Positions 1 to 8,210 are shown, counted from the stretch's first letter. The stretch is 64,000 bases of DNA from an uncultured Clostridia bacterium (GCA_946550725.1 CAMNQX010000002.1:1-64000); one strand, 5' to 3'. Numbers and translations: made by a program. The notes: a model not told the origin generated them from the letters alone.

Positions 1-563
1 TCGTGGAGGCCGTGGGCGTTGACATAGTGGGTACCCGTCAGCCCCAGTTCCTCCGCGCGGTGGTTCATCTGGGAGACGAAGGAGGGCACGTCCCCCGCCA
101 CCGCCGTGGCCAGAGCGTTGCACGCGTCGTTGGCGGAGGCCACCAGGGCGCAGTACAGCAGGTCGTGGACGCTGAGCGCCTCCCCCACCTTCAGATTCTG
201 GCTGGTGCCCCCCAGCTCCAGGTCCACGTCGAAGCCCTCCGGCACTGTCACCGCCTGGTCCAGGGTCAGCTCCCCCCGCTCCACCGCCTCCAGGGTCAGC
301 AGCGCGGTCATGATCTTGGTGATGGAGGCGGGGTAGTTCTTGTCGTCGCCGTGGAAGCTGTAAAGAACGGTCCCCGTCTCAGCGTCCATGAGCAGCGCAG
401 CCTTGCACGCCGGCTCCTCCAGCCCCGCCAGCAGCTCGCTGGTCTGGACAGGCTTGGGGGTGGGCGCGGGGGTCGGCTCGGGGCTTGGCTCCTTGGCCGC
501 CAAGGCGGAAAGAGGGGTCACGGCCAACAGCAGCGCCAAAAACAACGCGATGTATTTTCTCAT
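1..563 (-). CDS. D-alanyl-D-alanine carboxypeptidase (penicillin-binding protein 5 type), 3' end outside window
   Basis: Trims the terminal D-Ala from peptidoglycan stem peptides outside the membrane. The first 188 residues are visible. They begin with a signal peptide (MRKYIALFLALLLAV) and a Pro/Thr-rich linker (residues 24-40). The serine peptidase S11 motifs follow: SITK at 80-83 (catalytic Ser80, Lys83) and SAN at 143-145. The KTG motif and the C-terminal membrane anchor would lie beyond the window edge. The start ATG follows a weak Shine-Dalgarno sequence. The gene is divergent from comEA, with about 90 bp between them. DacF and DacA are both possible subfamilies; the visible part does not decide. 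Confidence 0.9.
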   Translation of the reverse strand, partial: MRKYIALFLALLLAVTPLSALAAKEPSPEPTPAPTPKPVQTSELLAGLEEPACKAALLMDAETGTVLYSFHGDDKNYPASITKIMTALLTLEAVERGELTLDQAVTVPEGFDVDLELGGTSQNLKVGEALSVHDLLYCALVASANDACNALATAVAGDVPSFVSQMNHRAEELGLTGTHYVNAHGLH

Positions 564-656
564 GGCAAATTCTCCGTCTGTATGTTATAATGAGGGCGAA
601 TAATTTATTATAGCATGCCGGATTTGATTTTACAACGGCCAGGAGGTGACAAAGCG

Positions 657-1049
657 GTGACAGTTTCCAAGGCGGAAAAGGCGGCCGTCGCCCTGTGCGC
701 CGCCTTTGTCCTCTTTTTCGCCGGGTGGTTCGCCCGGGACGTGGGCCAGGGCGGCTATTACAAGGTCACCGCCGACGCCCCCTTCCCCGCTGAGGCCACC
801 TCCGTTCCCACCAAGGCCGTCTTTGTCCCCGATACCCTGGTGGACCTGAACGCCGCCTCTCTGGACGACCTCACCGGTCTCCCGGGCATCGGCGCGGCCA
901 AGGCCCAGGCCATTTTGGACTACCGGACCCAGCACGGCCCGTTCACGCGCATTGAGGACGTGATGAACGTCAAGGGCATCGGCGAGGGCATCTTTCAGCA
1001 GTTAGAGCCTTATGTCACGGTCACGGACCCCGAAGGAGGACAGCCATGA
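657..1049 (+). CDS. ComEA-like helix-hairpin-helix DNA-binding protein
   Basis: Predicted 130-aa membrane-anchored DNA-binding protein of the ComEA family, which captures DNA during transformation. One transmembrane segment lies near residues 8-25. The C-terminus has two helix-hairpin-helix units (LNAASLDDLTGLPGIG and IEDVMNVKGIGEG). I chose the GTG at 657 because AGGAGG sits 10 nt before it; an in-frame ATG at 615 lacks a ribosome site. The stop overlaps the next ATG (ATGA), so translation is probably coupled to the response regulator. ComEA is usually next to comEC, which is not here, so a role in competence is not shown by context. Confidence 0.8.
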   Translation: MTVSKAEKAAVALCAAFVLFFAGWFARDVGQGGYYKVTADAPFPAEATSVPTKAVFVPDTLVDLNAASLDDLTGLPGIGAAKAQAILDYRTQHGPFTRIEDVMNVKGIGEGIFQQLEPYVTVTDPEGGQP

Positions 1050-1732
1050 AAATTTTAGTGGTGGATGACGAACAGGTGCTGGTCAAGGGCATTAAATTCA
1101 ACCTGGAAAACGAGGGCTACGAGGTGGAGGTGGGCTATGACGGCCAGCGGGCGGTGGAGCTGGCCCGGAACGGCGGGTTCGACCTGATCATCCTGGATCT
1201 GATGATGCCCAAGCTGGACGGCCTGCAGGCGTGTCTGGCCATCCGGGAGTTCTCCAACGTCCCCATCATCATGCTCACCGCCAAAAGCGAGGACGCCGAC
1301 AAGCTCATCGGCTTTGAGAGCGGCGCGGACGACTACATCACCAAGCCCTTCAACCTTTTGGAGCTGAAGGCCCGTATCCGGGCCATCCTCCGCCGCGGCG
1401 CGACCCAGCGCCAGGAGAAGGAGCAGGAGGAGCGGCTGGTCCGCGCCCATGTGACCCTCATCCCCGCTCAGCGGGCGGTGTGGAAGGACGAGGAGCCGGT
1501 GGAGCTGACCGCCAAGGAGTTCGACCTGATGGAGCTGCTGATGAACAACCCCGGCAAGGTCTATTCCCGCTCCGCCCTGCTGGACCTGGTGTGGGGCTAC
1601 GAGTACGCCGGGGAGGAGCGCACCGTGGACGTCCACATCCGCCGTCTGCGGGAGAAGCTGGAGCGGGACAGCGCCAATCCCCAGCTCATCATGACGAAAT
1701 GGGGTGTGGGCTATTACCTCAAAAATGACTGA
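1046..1732 (+). CDS. OmpR/PhoB-family response regulator
   Basis: Cytoplasmic transcription factor of 228 aa. The receiver domain (1-115) has the acidic pocket D7-D8, phospho-acceptor Asp51 in ILDLMMP and Lys100 in ITKPF. The winged-helix domain (about 130-227) carries the OmpR pattern VDVHIRRLREKLE and ends GVGYYL. It overlaps comEA by 4 bp and the downstream histidine kinase by 8 bp, so the three genes form one translationally coupled run. It resembles PhoB, WalR and ResD regulators; the signal and targets cannot be read from the sequence. Confidence 0.93.
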   Translation: MKILVVDDEQVLVKGIKFNLENEGYEVEVGYDGQRAVELARNGGFDLIILDLMMPKLDGLQACLAIREFSNVPIIMLTAKSEDADKLIGFESGADDYITKPFNLLELKARIRAILRRGATQRQEKEQEERLVRAHVTLIPAQRAVWKDEEPVELTAKEFDLMELLMNNPGKVYSRSALLDLVWGYEYAGEERTVDVHIRRLREKLERDSANPQLIMTKWGVGYYLKND

Positions 1733-3173
1733 GACGGGCAAGGAGGGCCGGCGGCTCCACCTGGGTCTGCAATTCAAGTTTGCCGTCACCTATGTGCTGC
1801 TCATCGCGGCGGTGCTGCTCTTTCTCAACACCTACCCCGTCCTCTCCACCCAGGAGCTGATCTTCCGCAGCAAGCGTGACACCCTCCAGAGCCACGCCTC
1901 CCTTCTCTCCTCCGGTCTGGCCGGACTGGAGGAGGTCACCCAAGCCGGGGCGGGGCAGATCATGGAGCAGCTCTCCCTGCACGGCCTCACCCAGGTCATC
2001 ATTACCGACGCCCACGGCGTGGTGGTGTACGACACCGACCAGTCCGCCCAGTCCGTCGGCACCCGCTGTGACTGGCCCGAGCTGACCACCGCCCTCTCCC
2101 AGAGCGTGGACGTGCTTCACCCCACCTTTCAGGACGGCGCCTTCCAAAGCCGGGCGGCGGCGCCCGTTACCGTGGGCGGCGAGATCATCGGCGGGGTGGC
2201 CCTGTTTGAATACGACACCGACCAGGGCGCGCTGCTGGTGGATTTCCAGCGCAACCTGCGCAGCATCTCTCTGGTGGTGTGCGCCATCGCCATCGCCGTC
2301 AGTCTGGTCCTCTCCCGCGCCCTCACCCGCCGCATCGGCCGTCTCCTGCAGGGCATCCGCACCGTGCGGGAGGGGGAGTACTCCCACCGGGTCAAGACCT
2401 CCGGCCACGACGAGCTGGCCCAGCTGGGGCAGGAGTTCAACCAGCTCACCACCCGCCTTCAGACCACCGAGGAGGTGCGGCGGCGGTTCGTCTCCGACGC
2501 CTCCCACGAGCTGAAGACCCCCCTGGCCTCCATCCGCCTGCTCACCGACTCCATTCTCCAGGCCGACCACATGGAGGAGGACACCCTGCGGGAGTTCATC
2601 GGCGACATCAACCAGGAGGCGGAGCGCCTCACCCGCATCACGGAAAAGCTTCTCACCCTCACCCGGATGGACAGCGCACCCGCCGCATCTGAGCCTGCTC
2701 CTCCCACCGCCGTGGCCCCCGTCATCCGCCGCGCGGGACATATGCTGGAGCCGCTGGCCGCCCAGAGCGAGGTCAAGCTGGTGTACCGGCTGGAGGAGGA
2801 CTGCCTCGCCCCCTGCGATGAGGACGGGCTTTACCAGATCGCCTTCAATCTGATGGAGAACGCGGTGAAATACAATCTCCCCGGCGGCTCGGTGACGGTC
2901 ACTCTGGCCGGGACAAGGGAAGGGACCGTCCTCAAGGTGGAGGACACCGGCGTGGGCGTTCCCGCGGAGGACCTGAGCCGCATTTTCGAACGGTTCTACC
3001 GGGTGGACAAGGCCCGTTCCCGGGCCGCCGGCGGCACGGGACTGGGGCTTTCCATCGTTCAGGACACCGTCCGCGCCCACGGCGGCACGGTGGAGGCCCG
3101 CGCCCGGGAGGACGGCCCCGGCGTCTCCTTTATCGTCACCTTCCCCCTCCCCGCCGGGGCGCAGGCAGATTAA
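1725..3173 (+). CDS. Membrane sensor histidine kinase
   Basis: Partner kinase of the upstream regulator, 482 aa. Order of parts: N-terminal TM (about 15-35), an extracytoplasmic sensor segment of about 150 aa, a second TM (about 180-200), HAMP, the H-box SHELKTPLASIR (autophosphorylated His), N-box NLMENAVKYN, G1 DTGVGVP, F-box IFERFYR and G2 GGTGLGLSIV. I prefer the ATG at 1725, overlapping the regulator stop (ATGACTGA); a start at 1704 would add seven residues and a longer overlap. All catalytic boxes are intact. The architecture resembles PhoR/WalK kinases. No gene downstream on this strand is close enough to be an obvious target. Confidence 0.92.
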   Translation: MTETGKEGRRLHLGLQFKFAVTYVLLIAAVLLFLNTYPVLSTQELIFRSKRDTLQSHASLLSSGLAGLEEVTQAGAGQIMEQLSLHGLTQVIITDAHGVVVYDTDQSAQSVGTRCDWPELTTALSQSVDVLHPTFQDGAFQSRAAAPVTVGGEIIGGVALFEYDTDQGALLVDFQRNLRSISLVVCAIAIAVSLVLSRALTRRIGRLLQGIRTVREGEYSHRVKTSGHDELAQLGQEFNQLTTRLQTTEEVRRRFVSDASHELKTPLASIRLLTDSILQADHMEEDTLREFIGDINQEAERLTRITEKLLTLTRMDSAPAASEPAPPTAVAPVIRRAGHMLEPLAAQSEVKLVYRLEEDCLAPCDEDGLYQIAFNLMENAVKYNLPGGSVTVTLAGTREGTVLKVEDTGVGVPAEDLSRIFERFYRVDKARSRAAGGTGLGLSIVQDTVRAHGGTVEARAREDGPGVSFIVTFPLPAGAQAD

Positions 3174-3211
3174 AATCCTCTGGAGCGGGGATTAAATTTC
3201 CCTCTTTTGAC

Positions 3212-3240
3212 TTGTATCTTCCCCCCCGGCGTAGTACAAT
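3212..3240 (+). promoter_or_regulatory. Putative sigma-A promoter for the small acidic protein gene
   Basis: TTGTAT (3212-3217), 17-nt spacer and TACAAT (3235-3240) lie about 57 nt before the start at 3297. An overlapping TTGACT (3207-3212) is a better -35 match but would need a 22-nt spacer. Confidence 0.5.
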
Positions 3241-3296
3241 AGCAGATGTAAGGTACCCCGCAGGGGGACGCGAATTTGACGAGGAGGTATTGATCC

Positions 3297-3650
3297 ATGG
3301 ATTTTGAAGCGTTGAAAAGCAGAGTGACTGAATTGGCCCAGAACGGCGTTTCCAAGGCGAAGGAGCTGATGGAGATCGGCAAGCTGAAGGTGAACAACGC
3401 CACCGAGGCCGACGCGATCCGCAAGGCTTACACAGAGATCGGAAAGCTCTACTTTGCCCAGCACGGCATGGACCCGGATCCCGCTTACGCGGCCCTGTGC
3501 GCCAAGATCGTGGAGAGCAAGGAGCGCATCGCCTACAATGATGAGCGCATCACCGACATCAAGTCCGCCGCCAATCTGGGCGACGCCGACATCGCCGCCA
3601 TGGACGCGGAGATCGGCCTGGACGACGCCGACGACGATTTAGACCTATAA
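3297..3650 (+). CDS. Small acidic helical protein of unknown function
   Basis: 117 aa, not recognised. It is predicted helical, with Lys/Glu-rich amphipathic stretches in residues 1-45, and ends in a very acidic tail (ADDDLDL). There is no signal peptide, TM segment or cysteine cluster. A good ribosome site (GAGGAGG) lies before the ATG at 3297, and the gene has its own putative promoter and stands alone. Its stop codon is also the first base triplet of an interspersed repeat copy. It is probably a cytosolic protein; no function is proposed. Confidence 0.75.
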   Translation: MDFEALKSRVTELAQNGVSKAKELMEIGKLKVNNATEADAIRKAYTEIGKLYFAQHGMDPDPAYAALCAKIVESKERIAYNDERITDIKSAANLGDADIAAMDAEIGLDDADDDLDL

Positions 3651-3752
3651 TGTTGCTCGGGTGGGCAAAGCCCACCCTCCGCAAATTCCGCGCTGCGCGC
3701 GAAATTTGCGCCGCCCCCGGCGGCGTCCCCGCTCCCGCGGGGTCTCGCCTAT
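3648..3752 (+). repeat. Interspersed palindromic repeat, family B, copy 1
   Basis: About 105 bp starting at the stop of the preceding gene. It contains the hairpin GGGTGGGC-aaa-GCCCACCC and then a long palindrome (3681-3710) built around CGCGCTGCGCG flanked by GCAAATT/AATTTGC. A second copy in inverted orientation lies at 55756-55853. The two share the order of hairpins and most bases of the central palindrome. Confidence 0.6.
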
Positions 3753-3820
3753 CGGCTCGGTCGTGCGGTAGACGCGTGCCACTGGCACGCACCGCCCCTC
3801 CGGATGTTCTACCGTCACGA

Positions 3821-3858
3821 AAAACACCGTCTGCCATCCGTGGCAGACGGTGTTTTTT
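3821..3858. terminator. Bidirectional intrinsic terminator
   Basis: Perfect 16-bp stem (arms 3821-3836 and 3841-3856, loop tccg) with T-runs on both strands. It lies just beyond the stop of the minus-strand TraB/GumN gene and can also stop transcripts from the plus-strand gene ending at 3650. Confidence 0.85.
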
Positions 3859-3874
3859 CTCACAGGATCGGGGG

Positions 3875-5305
3875 TCAGCCCGCAGGGGTGGGCGGAACGG
3901 CCTGATAGTCGGTGACCTGCTCCACGGTGTAGCCCAGTTTCTGCAGCTCGGGCACGATGCCGCCGGGGGCGACCATATGGCCCGCGCCAAAGGCCAGGAA
4001 GGCGGTGTTGCTGCCCTCTTTTTCCAGGTAGCTCTGGGCCACCTTCACCATGCCGGGGTCCCGGTCGGTGAACAGGCGGGCGTTCAGCTCGTCGTCGGAG
4101 TCGACGATGGCGGACTTGTCATAGGTCTTGTTGAACAGCTCCAGATCGGCGGTCTGCCAGGCGGTCATCATGTCGGTAAGCATCTGCATCTGCTCGTCCA
4201 GAGCAGCCTGATACTCCGGGTCCACCTCCTGAGGCTCGTCAGCAGGGGGCGCGAAGGTGGCCTCCAGCATGGTGACGCCGCTCTCCAGATAGGCAGTCTG
4301 GTACTCCTCGCTGAGGGTGTCGAAGATCCCGCCCTGGAGGGCGTAGGTCTCCGCCCCGGTGACCGTCTTGCCCGCGTTGACGGCGGCGGCGTTGACGTAG
4401 AGGTCGATGGCCATGGGCGCGTCTCCGGCGGTCTCGTCGCTGGCCATGAGGCTGGTCACCGTGTTGGCCAAGGCCCAGGGCTTAAAGGTGTTGATCTGCT
4501 CCTCCGGGAGGCCCAGCTGGGCAAAGGCGTTGACGGTGCGGGTGTAAAGCTCCGGGGAAACGTGGTCTTTCAGGCCGTCCCCCTCACCGTAGGTCTGCAT
4601 CGCTACAAACTCCGCCACTCCCGCCTGGTCCTGGAAGTCCAGCTCCAGCACCACCGTGTCGGCGGACTGGATGGCGTTACGAAGGGTCTGGTGGAAGGGG
4701 TAGAGGTTGCCCCGGTCCATGTGGGCCGTGCCCAGGAGGTAGACGGTGTTCTCCCCGTTGGTGGCCTTCCACAAAAGGCCCTTGGAGCCGGCGTTTTTCG
4801 TGTCGTAGGCCCCCAAGACGGTGCGGGCAGCCATGACCATGGCCTCCTCATAGGTGCAGGTGCGCTCCAGGGCCAGGGACACGCCGTCCCCCTGCACAGC
4901 CCCCAGCTTCTGCAGGGCCTGCACAGGCTCCGCGCCGTCAAACCCGGCGGCCTGCACCGCCTCGCCCAGGGCGTTCACCACGTCTCCCCGGGTGCTGCCG
5001 GACACGTCCCAGGCCGGCTCCCCGGCCGGCGCGTCGGTGAGCAGGGCCAGCTTGGCATACACCTGCCCCGCGATGGCGGCGATCTGCTCGGCGGCAACAG
5101 GAGCGGTGATGTACCCGGTGTAGCCGTCGTCCACCAGCTTCAGCCCGTAGGCGTCCGCCAGATAGGGCACCGCCCAGGCCGAGGGCTGCTGGACCTCCAC
5201 CGCCTCGGTCGCAACGGGGGCGGCCTCCCCCTCCGGCTCCGCCGCCAGCACAGGCGTCAGCAGCAGGCACAGGCACACAAACAAAGAAACCCATTTTTTC
5301 ATCAT
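3875..5305 (-). CDS. Secreted TraB/GumN-family protein with an SLH-like N-terminal segment
   Basis: 476 aa, starting at the first of two ATGs (5305, 5302) after GGAAGGA. A signal peptide (MMKKWVSLFVCLCLLL, ending near LAAE) is followed by a region at about 45-95 that resembles a degenerate S-layer homology repeat. The TraB/GumN (PF01963, Tiki-like) domain covers the rest. Its family motifs are visible: YLLGTAHMDRG, VLELDF near 210, and the C-terminal FGAGHMVAPGGI. Tiki proteins are metalloproteases using the GxxH and ExD-type residues, which appear present here. The bacterial role is not established. The gene follows the ABC transporter operon, separated by an inverted repeat at 5334-5363. 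Confidence 0.8.
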   Translation of the reverse strand: MMKKWVSLFVCLCLLLTPVLAAEPEGEAAPVATEAVEVQQPSAWAVPYLADAYGLKLVDDGYTGYITAPVAAEQIAAIAGQVYAKLALLTDAPAGEPAWDVSGSTRGDVVNALGEAVQAAGFDGAEPVQALQKLGAVQGDGVSLALERTCTYEEAMVMAARTVLGAYDTKNAGSKGLLWKATNGENTVYLLGTAHMDRGNLYPFHQTLRNAIQSADTVVLELDFQDQAGVAEFVAMQTYGEGDGLKDHVSPELYTRTVNAFAQLGLPEEQINTFKPWALANTVTSLMASDETAGDAPMAIDLYVNAAAVNAGKTVTGAETYALQGGIFDTLSEEYQTAYLESGVTMLEATFAPPADEPQEVDPEYQAALDEQMQMLTDMMTAWQTADLELFNKTYDKSAIVDSDDELNARLFTDRDPGMVKVAQSYLEKEGSNTAFLAFGAGHMVAPGGIVPELQKLGYTVEQVTDYQAVPPTPAG

Positions 5306-5333
5306 CAGTCGTCCTTCCCTTTTTAAAAATTCC

Positions 5334-5363
5334 GGAAGATGTAAAGCAAGCTTTACATCTTCC
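5334..5363. repeat. Perfect inverted repeat between ABC operon and TraB/GumN gene
   Basis: Arms of 14 bp (5334-5347 and 5350-5363) around a 2-nt centre, with an AAGCTT core. On the minus strand it follows the ATPase stop and precedes the TraB/GumN start by 29 nt. No uridine run follows directly, so it could be an operator as easily as a weak terminator. Confidence 0.55.
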
Positions 5364-5427
5364 AGAATAGCACGACTTCCAGCCTTTGTCAAGAGCGCCC
5401 CATGCTTTTTCATGGGAATTTAATCTT

Positions 5428-5946
5428 TTACAACTCCACTACCCGGTCGGCGTATTCCAGCAGCCCCCGGTTGTGGGTGGAGAGGACGAGGGGCTTGCCC
5501 AGGGCCTGGAGCCGGGGCAGAATACGCCTTTGCAGCGGCTCGTCCACCCCGGCAAACGGCTCGTCCAGCAGGAAGCGCGGACCGGCCAGGGCCAGACACC
5601 GGGCCAGGGCCAGCCTTCTGGCCATGCCGCCGGAGAGCTGGGCGGGATAAGCCCCTTCTTCCCCAGTCAGCTCCACCAGGGCCAGCAGCTCCTCCGCTCT
5701 GTCCCGGTCCGGCTTGTCCATCACGTCCAGCAGGTGCTGGAGGACGGTGCGGCGGGGAAAGAGCCGGTCCTCCTGAAACAGGAACGCGCTGTCAGGGTAC
5801 TCCTTCAAAAGCGCGCGCAAAAGGGTGGTCTTGCCCACCCCCGACGGCCCGGTGAGCAGGGTCAGCCCCGTGTCTGGGAAGGAAAAGTCCCGGTGGTCAA
5901 ACACCACTTTATCTCCAAAGGCGACATTGAGGTCATGAAGCTCCAC
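5428..5946 (-). CDS. ABC transporter ATP-binding protein (SsuB/TauB type)
   Basis: Energy-coupling ATPase for the adjacent permease, 172 aa with the GTG at 5946, which follows GGAGGCGAGC. An ATG further upstream lies inside the permease frame and would add a Cys/Arg-rich non-homologous leader. Walker A GPSGVGKTT, Q-loop FLFQED, signature LSGGMARR, Walker B RFLLDEPFAGVD and switch His in STHN are all present. It is short for the family (about 240 aa), so the C-terminal part is reduced. It overlaps the permease gene by 14 bp and is the last gene of the operon. Confidence 0.88.
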   Translation of the reverse strand: MELHDLNVAFGDKVVFDHRDFSFPDTGLTLLTGPSGVGKTTLLRALLKEYPDSAFLFQEDRLFPRRTVLQHLLDVMDKPDRDRAEELLALVELTGEEGAYPAQLSGGMARRLALARCLALAGPRFLLDEPFAGVDEPLQRRILPRLQALGKPLVLSTHNRGLLEYADRVVEL

Positions 5947-6700
5947 CCGCTCGCCTCCTTTCCGCGGCGTTCCACAGCCCCCACAGCAGCTTTTCCACCG
6001 CGATGGACAGCAACACCACCGCCGCCGTCCAGGCAAAGAGCTGGGGCGTCTCCAGATAGGTCTTGGCGTTCCAAATGGCCGTCCCCATGGCCCGGACCGG
6101 GCGGCACAGGGCCTCGGCGGCCACCCCCGACTTCCACGCGAAGCCCAGGGCGGTGCGGCACCCGTTCGCCAGGGCGTTTTCCATGGCGGGCAGGTACACC
6201 AGCCGGACCGTCTTCCACCGGGAAAAACGGTAGACTTCTGCCAGCTCGATGAGCTGCGGGTCCACCTCGGCGACCCCCTGGTGAGTGGCGGACCAGGCGA
6301 TGGGCGCTGCCATCAGCGCGGCGATGACCACCGGCACCCAGTTGGCGCTGGCCCACAGCCAGATGAGGATGATGAAGGAGGCCACCGGGGTGGCCCGGAT
6401 GACCTTCACCGCAGGGCTGAATACCGCCGCGCACCCTTCAAAACGCGCCGAGAGCGCGGCCAGCGTCACGCCGGCCACAATGCCCATGCCGCCCCCCAGA
6501 AACACCCGCCCCAGAGTGGTCAGGCAGGTGGTCCAGAAGGCGGCTGTGCCCGCCAGCTCCCCCAGGCAGGTGAGCACCTGCCACGGGGTGGGCAGCAGAA
6601 GGGGCTGGCCGATGCGCGCCGCCAGTGCCCACCAGAGGCCCAGCCACACGCACAGAGGGAGCAGCACCCTCCACGCCTTGGGAAGGGGGCGTTTTTTCAT
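5933..6700 (-). CDS. ABC transporter permease (SsuC/ThiX type)
   Basis: 255-aa integral membrane protein with about six hydrophobic segments and the BPD_transp_1 EAA-like loop EVYRFSRWKTVRLVYLPA near residue 155, which contacts the ATPase. It starts directly after the stop of the binding-protein gene (TAAATG) and overlaps the ATPase gene. It belongs to the nitrate/sulfonate/taurine/HMP-type importer group, whose substrates cannot be told apart by sequence alone. Confidence 0.88.
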   Translation of the reverse strand: MKKRPLPKAWRVLLPLCVWLGLWWALAARIGQPLLLPTPWQVLTCLGELAGTAAFWTTCLTTLGRVFLGGGMGIVAGVTLAALSARFEGCAAVFSPAVKVIRATPVASFIILIWLWASANWVPVVIAALMAAPIAWSATHQGVAEVDPQLIELAEVYRFSRWKTVRLVYLPAMENALANGCRTALGFAWKSGVAAEALCRPVRAMGTAIWNAKTYLETPQLFAWTAAVVLLSIAVEKLLWGLWNAAERRRAGGAS

Positions 6701-7774
6701 TTACTCCACCACGGCGTCCATGAAGTAGAACGCGTCGTCTGGGGTGGAGCCGCCGATGGCGGCGGGGTCAATGGAGAAGAGGGCGGCAAAGTAGCCCTGG
6801 ATGGTGCTTTGCATATCCTCCCCTGTCATGAACACCAGATTGCACTGGGGAATGGCCTTGGCGGCGATGGCCGCGCTGGGGACCAACCCTGCGTCCGCCA
6901 CCATCTGGGCGGCGGGGCCGTCGGCGTTGGCCTTGACGTAGTCGATGGACTGGGCGTACTCATTCAAAAACGCCCCCACCGCCTCAGGATGCTCCTGGGC
7001 AAAGGCGGTGCGCACCACGATGCACCCCATGGCCAGACGGCTGTCCTCGGCGATCATATCCCACTCCGCCGACAGGTCAAAGACAGGCTGGATGTTCCCC
7101 TCCGACTTGACGCTCAGCGCCGTGGCGCCGGGGACGGGAAGCATACAAAGCTCCCCCTCGCCGGTGAGCATGGTGGCGGTGACCTCCTCCAGCGTCTGCC
7201 ACACCACCGTCACGTCCTTGTCCATGTCCAGGCCGTTCTGCTGAAGAAGATAGCGCAGGACATATTCCGGGTTGGCCCCCTGGCCGAAGGCGTAAATGGT
7301 GCGCCCCTTCAGGTCGGCCAGGCCGTTGAGGGTGTCGTCGATCCCCTTGTTCAAAATGTAGAGCGTTCCCAGGGTGTTGACGCAGGCGATCTGGATGGCT
7401 CCCTCAGACTTGTGGTAGAGGTTGGAGGCCACGTTGGTAGCCAGGGCGGCGATGTCAAAGTCGCCGTTCAAAAGCCCCGCCGTCACCTGCTGGTTGTCGG
7501 CGGCCACGGTGACGGTATAGTCGTTGCTCGTGGTTCCCGCCTCATTGTCGCTGAGCAGCTTGGCCGCGCCCACGCCGGTGGGACCGGGGAGGACGGCCAG
7601 CTTGACCTTCGTCCGCTCCACCGGGGCGTCCGTGGGGTCCGTGGTCGGCTCCACCGTGGGCGTTGCCGTCGGCTCCGCCGAGGGGGACGGCTCCACTGTG
7701 GGCGCGGGGGGCTTGGGACCGCAGGCGGTGAGCACCAGGGCGCACAGCAGCGCCAGCGCAAGAAGCTTTTTCAT
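6701..7774 (-). CDS. Substrate-binding lipoprotein (NMT1/SsuA-like)
   Basis: 357 aa. A lipoprotein signal ends in the lipobox LTAC, followed by a Pro/Thr linker (about 20-60) and a periplasmic-binding fold of the NMT1/THI5 kind (KVKLAVLPGPTGVGAAKL, then GDFDIAAL and YILNKG). The ATG at 7774 follows AGAAGGAA. It is the first gene of a three-gene importer operon with its own strong promoter. A Fur-family-like palindrome at the promoter suggests a metal-linked or metal-repressed substrate, but this is inference; sulfonates and thiamine precursors are the classic ligands. Confidence 0.87.
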   Translation of the reverse strand: MKKLLALALLCALVLTACGPKPPAPTVEPSPSAEPTATPTVEPTTDPTDAPVERTKVKLAVLPGPTGVGAAKLLSDNEAGTTSNDYTVTVAADNQQVTAGLLNGDFDIAALATNVASNLYHKSEGAIQIACVNTLGTLYILNKGIDDTLNGLADLKGRTIYAFGQGANPEYVLRYLLQQNGLDMDKDVTVVWQTLEEVTATMLTGEGELCMLPVPGATALSVKSEGNIQPVFDLSAEWDMIAEDSRLAMGCIVVRTAFAQEHPEAVGAFLNEYAQSIDYVKANADGPAAQMVADAGLVPSAAIAAKAIPQCNLVFMTGEDMQSTIQGYFAALFSIDPAAIGGSTPDDAFYFMDAVVE

Positions 7775-7801
7775 ACGTATTCCTTCTTTCCTTGAAATCG
7801 T

Positions 7802-7820
7802 ATTAAGAATCATTCCTAAT
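7802..7820. promoter_or_regulatory. Fur-family-like operator (9-1-9 palindrome)
   Basis: ATTAAGAAT-c-ATTCCTAAT, with one mismatch between arms. The spacing and AT-rich half-sites are like Fur/PerR/Zur boxes. It overlaps the last two bases of the -10 element and covers the start-site region of the ABC operon promoter, the usual place for repressor binding. Confidence 0.5.
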
Positions 7821-7847
7821 TATACTCCCTTGTGAAGAAAATGTCAA
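7819..7847 (-). promoter_or_regulatory. Consensus sigma-A promoter of the SsuABC-type operon
   Basis: TTGACA (7842-7847), 17-nt spacer, TATAAT (7819-7824) on the minus strand. Both hexamers are perfect consensus matches, 45 nt before the binding-protein start. Confidence 0.85.
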
Positions 7848-7850
7848 TGC

Positions 7851-7884
7851 AAAAAACACCCCGGCGTCTCTCAGGACGCCGGGG
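7851..7884 (-). terminator. Intrinsic terminator after the DUF1540 gene
   Basis: 10-bp GC stem (CCCCGGCGTC / GACGCCGGGG, 7859-7868 and 7875-7884) followed on the minus strand by a run of six T. Confidence 0.85.
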
Positions 7885-7908
7885 CGTTTTGGTCTTTGCG
7901 GTTCCGTC

Positions 7909-8109
7909 TCAGCCCTTGCAGCAGCTGGCGCCGTGGTCGCCCAGATGGAAGGACGCGCACTGGGTCTGGTCGCACTTGGCCACAGTGGGATCGCAGCAAC
8001 CCACCTTGATCTCGTTGAGGGTGCAGTAATCCTTGTCGCAGCAGTGATAGGCGCAGCTGGTGACGGAACACTTGATGGACTGGTTGATGTTGTCTTGACC
8101 GTTGTTCAT
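7909..8109 (-). CDS. DUF1540 cysteine-rich protein
   Basis: 66 aa with a dense cysteine pattern (SIKCSVTSCAYHC, DYCTLNEIKVGCCDP, KCDQTQCASF) typical of the DUF1540 domain, likely binding a metal. The ATG at 8109 follows AAAGGAG. There is no signal peptide. It is a single-gene unit ending in a strong terminator. Function is unknown in the family; it is common in Clostridia, often in sporulating species. Confidence 0.88.
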   Translation of the reverse strand: MNNGQDNINQSIKCSVTSCAYHCCDKDYCTLNEIKVGCCDPTVAKCDQTQCASFHLGDHGASCCKG

Positions 8110-8210
8110 GTGAATTCCACTCCTTTCACGCTCCTTAGTATGTCCCCCGGGGCGGCGCTCATACATCTTTTTGGCCGGCGCATAGAATGATTTGAAAGGA
8201 GGTGGGAACC

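Noticed and set aside
3207-3240. TTGACT as the -35 of the promoter before the small acidic protein
   Set aside because: The spacer to TACAAT would be 22 nt, outside the usual 16-18; TTGTAT at 3212 gives 17.
7659-7720. Tandem-like repeats at the start of the binding-protein gene considered as CRISPR or satellite
   Set aside because: They encode the Pro/Thr lipoprotein linker in frame and vary by codon; no fixed spacer-repeat unit. No CRISPR array was seen anywhere in the window.
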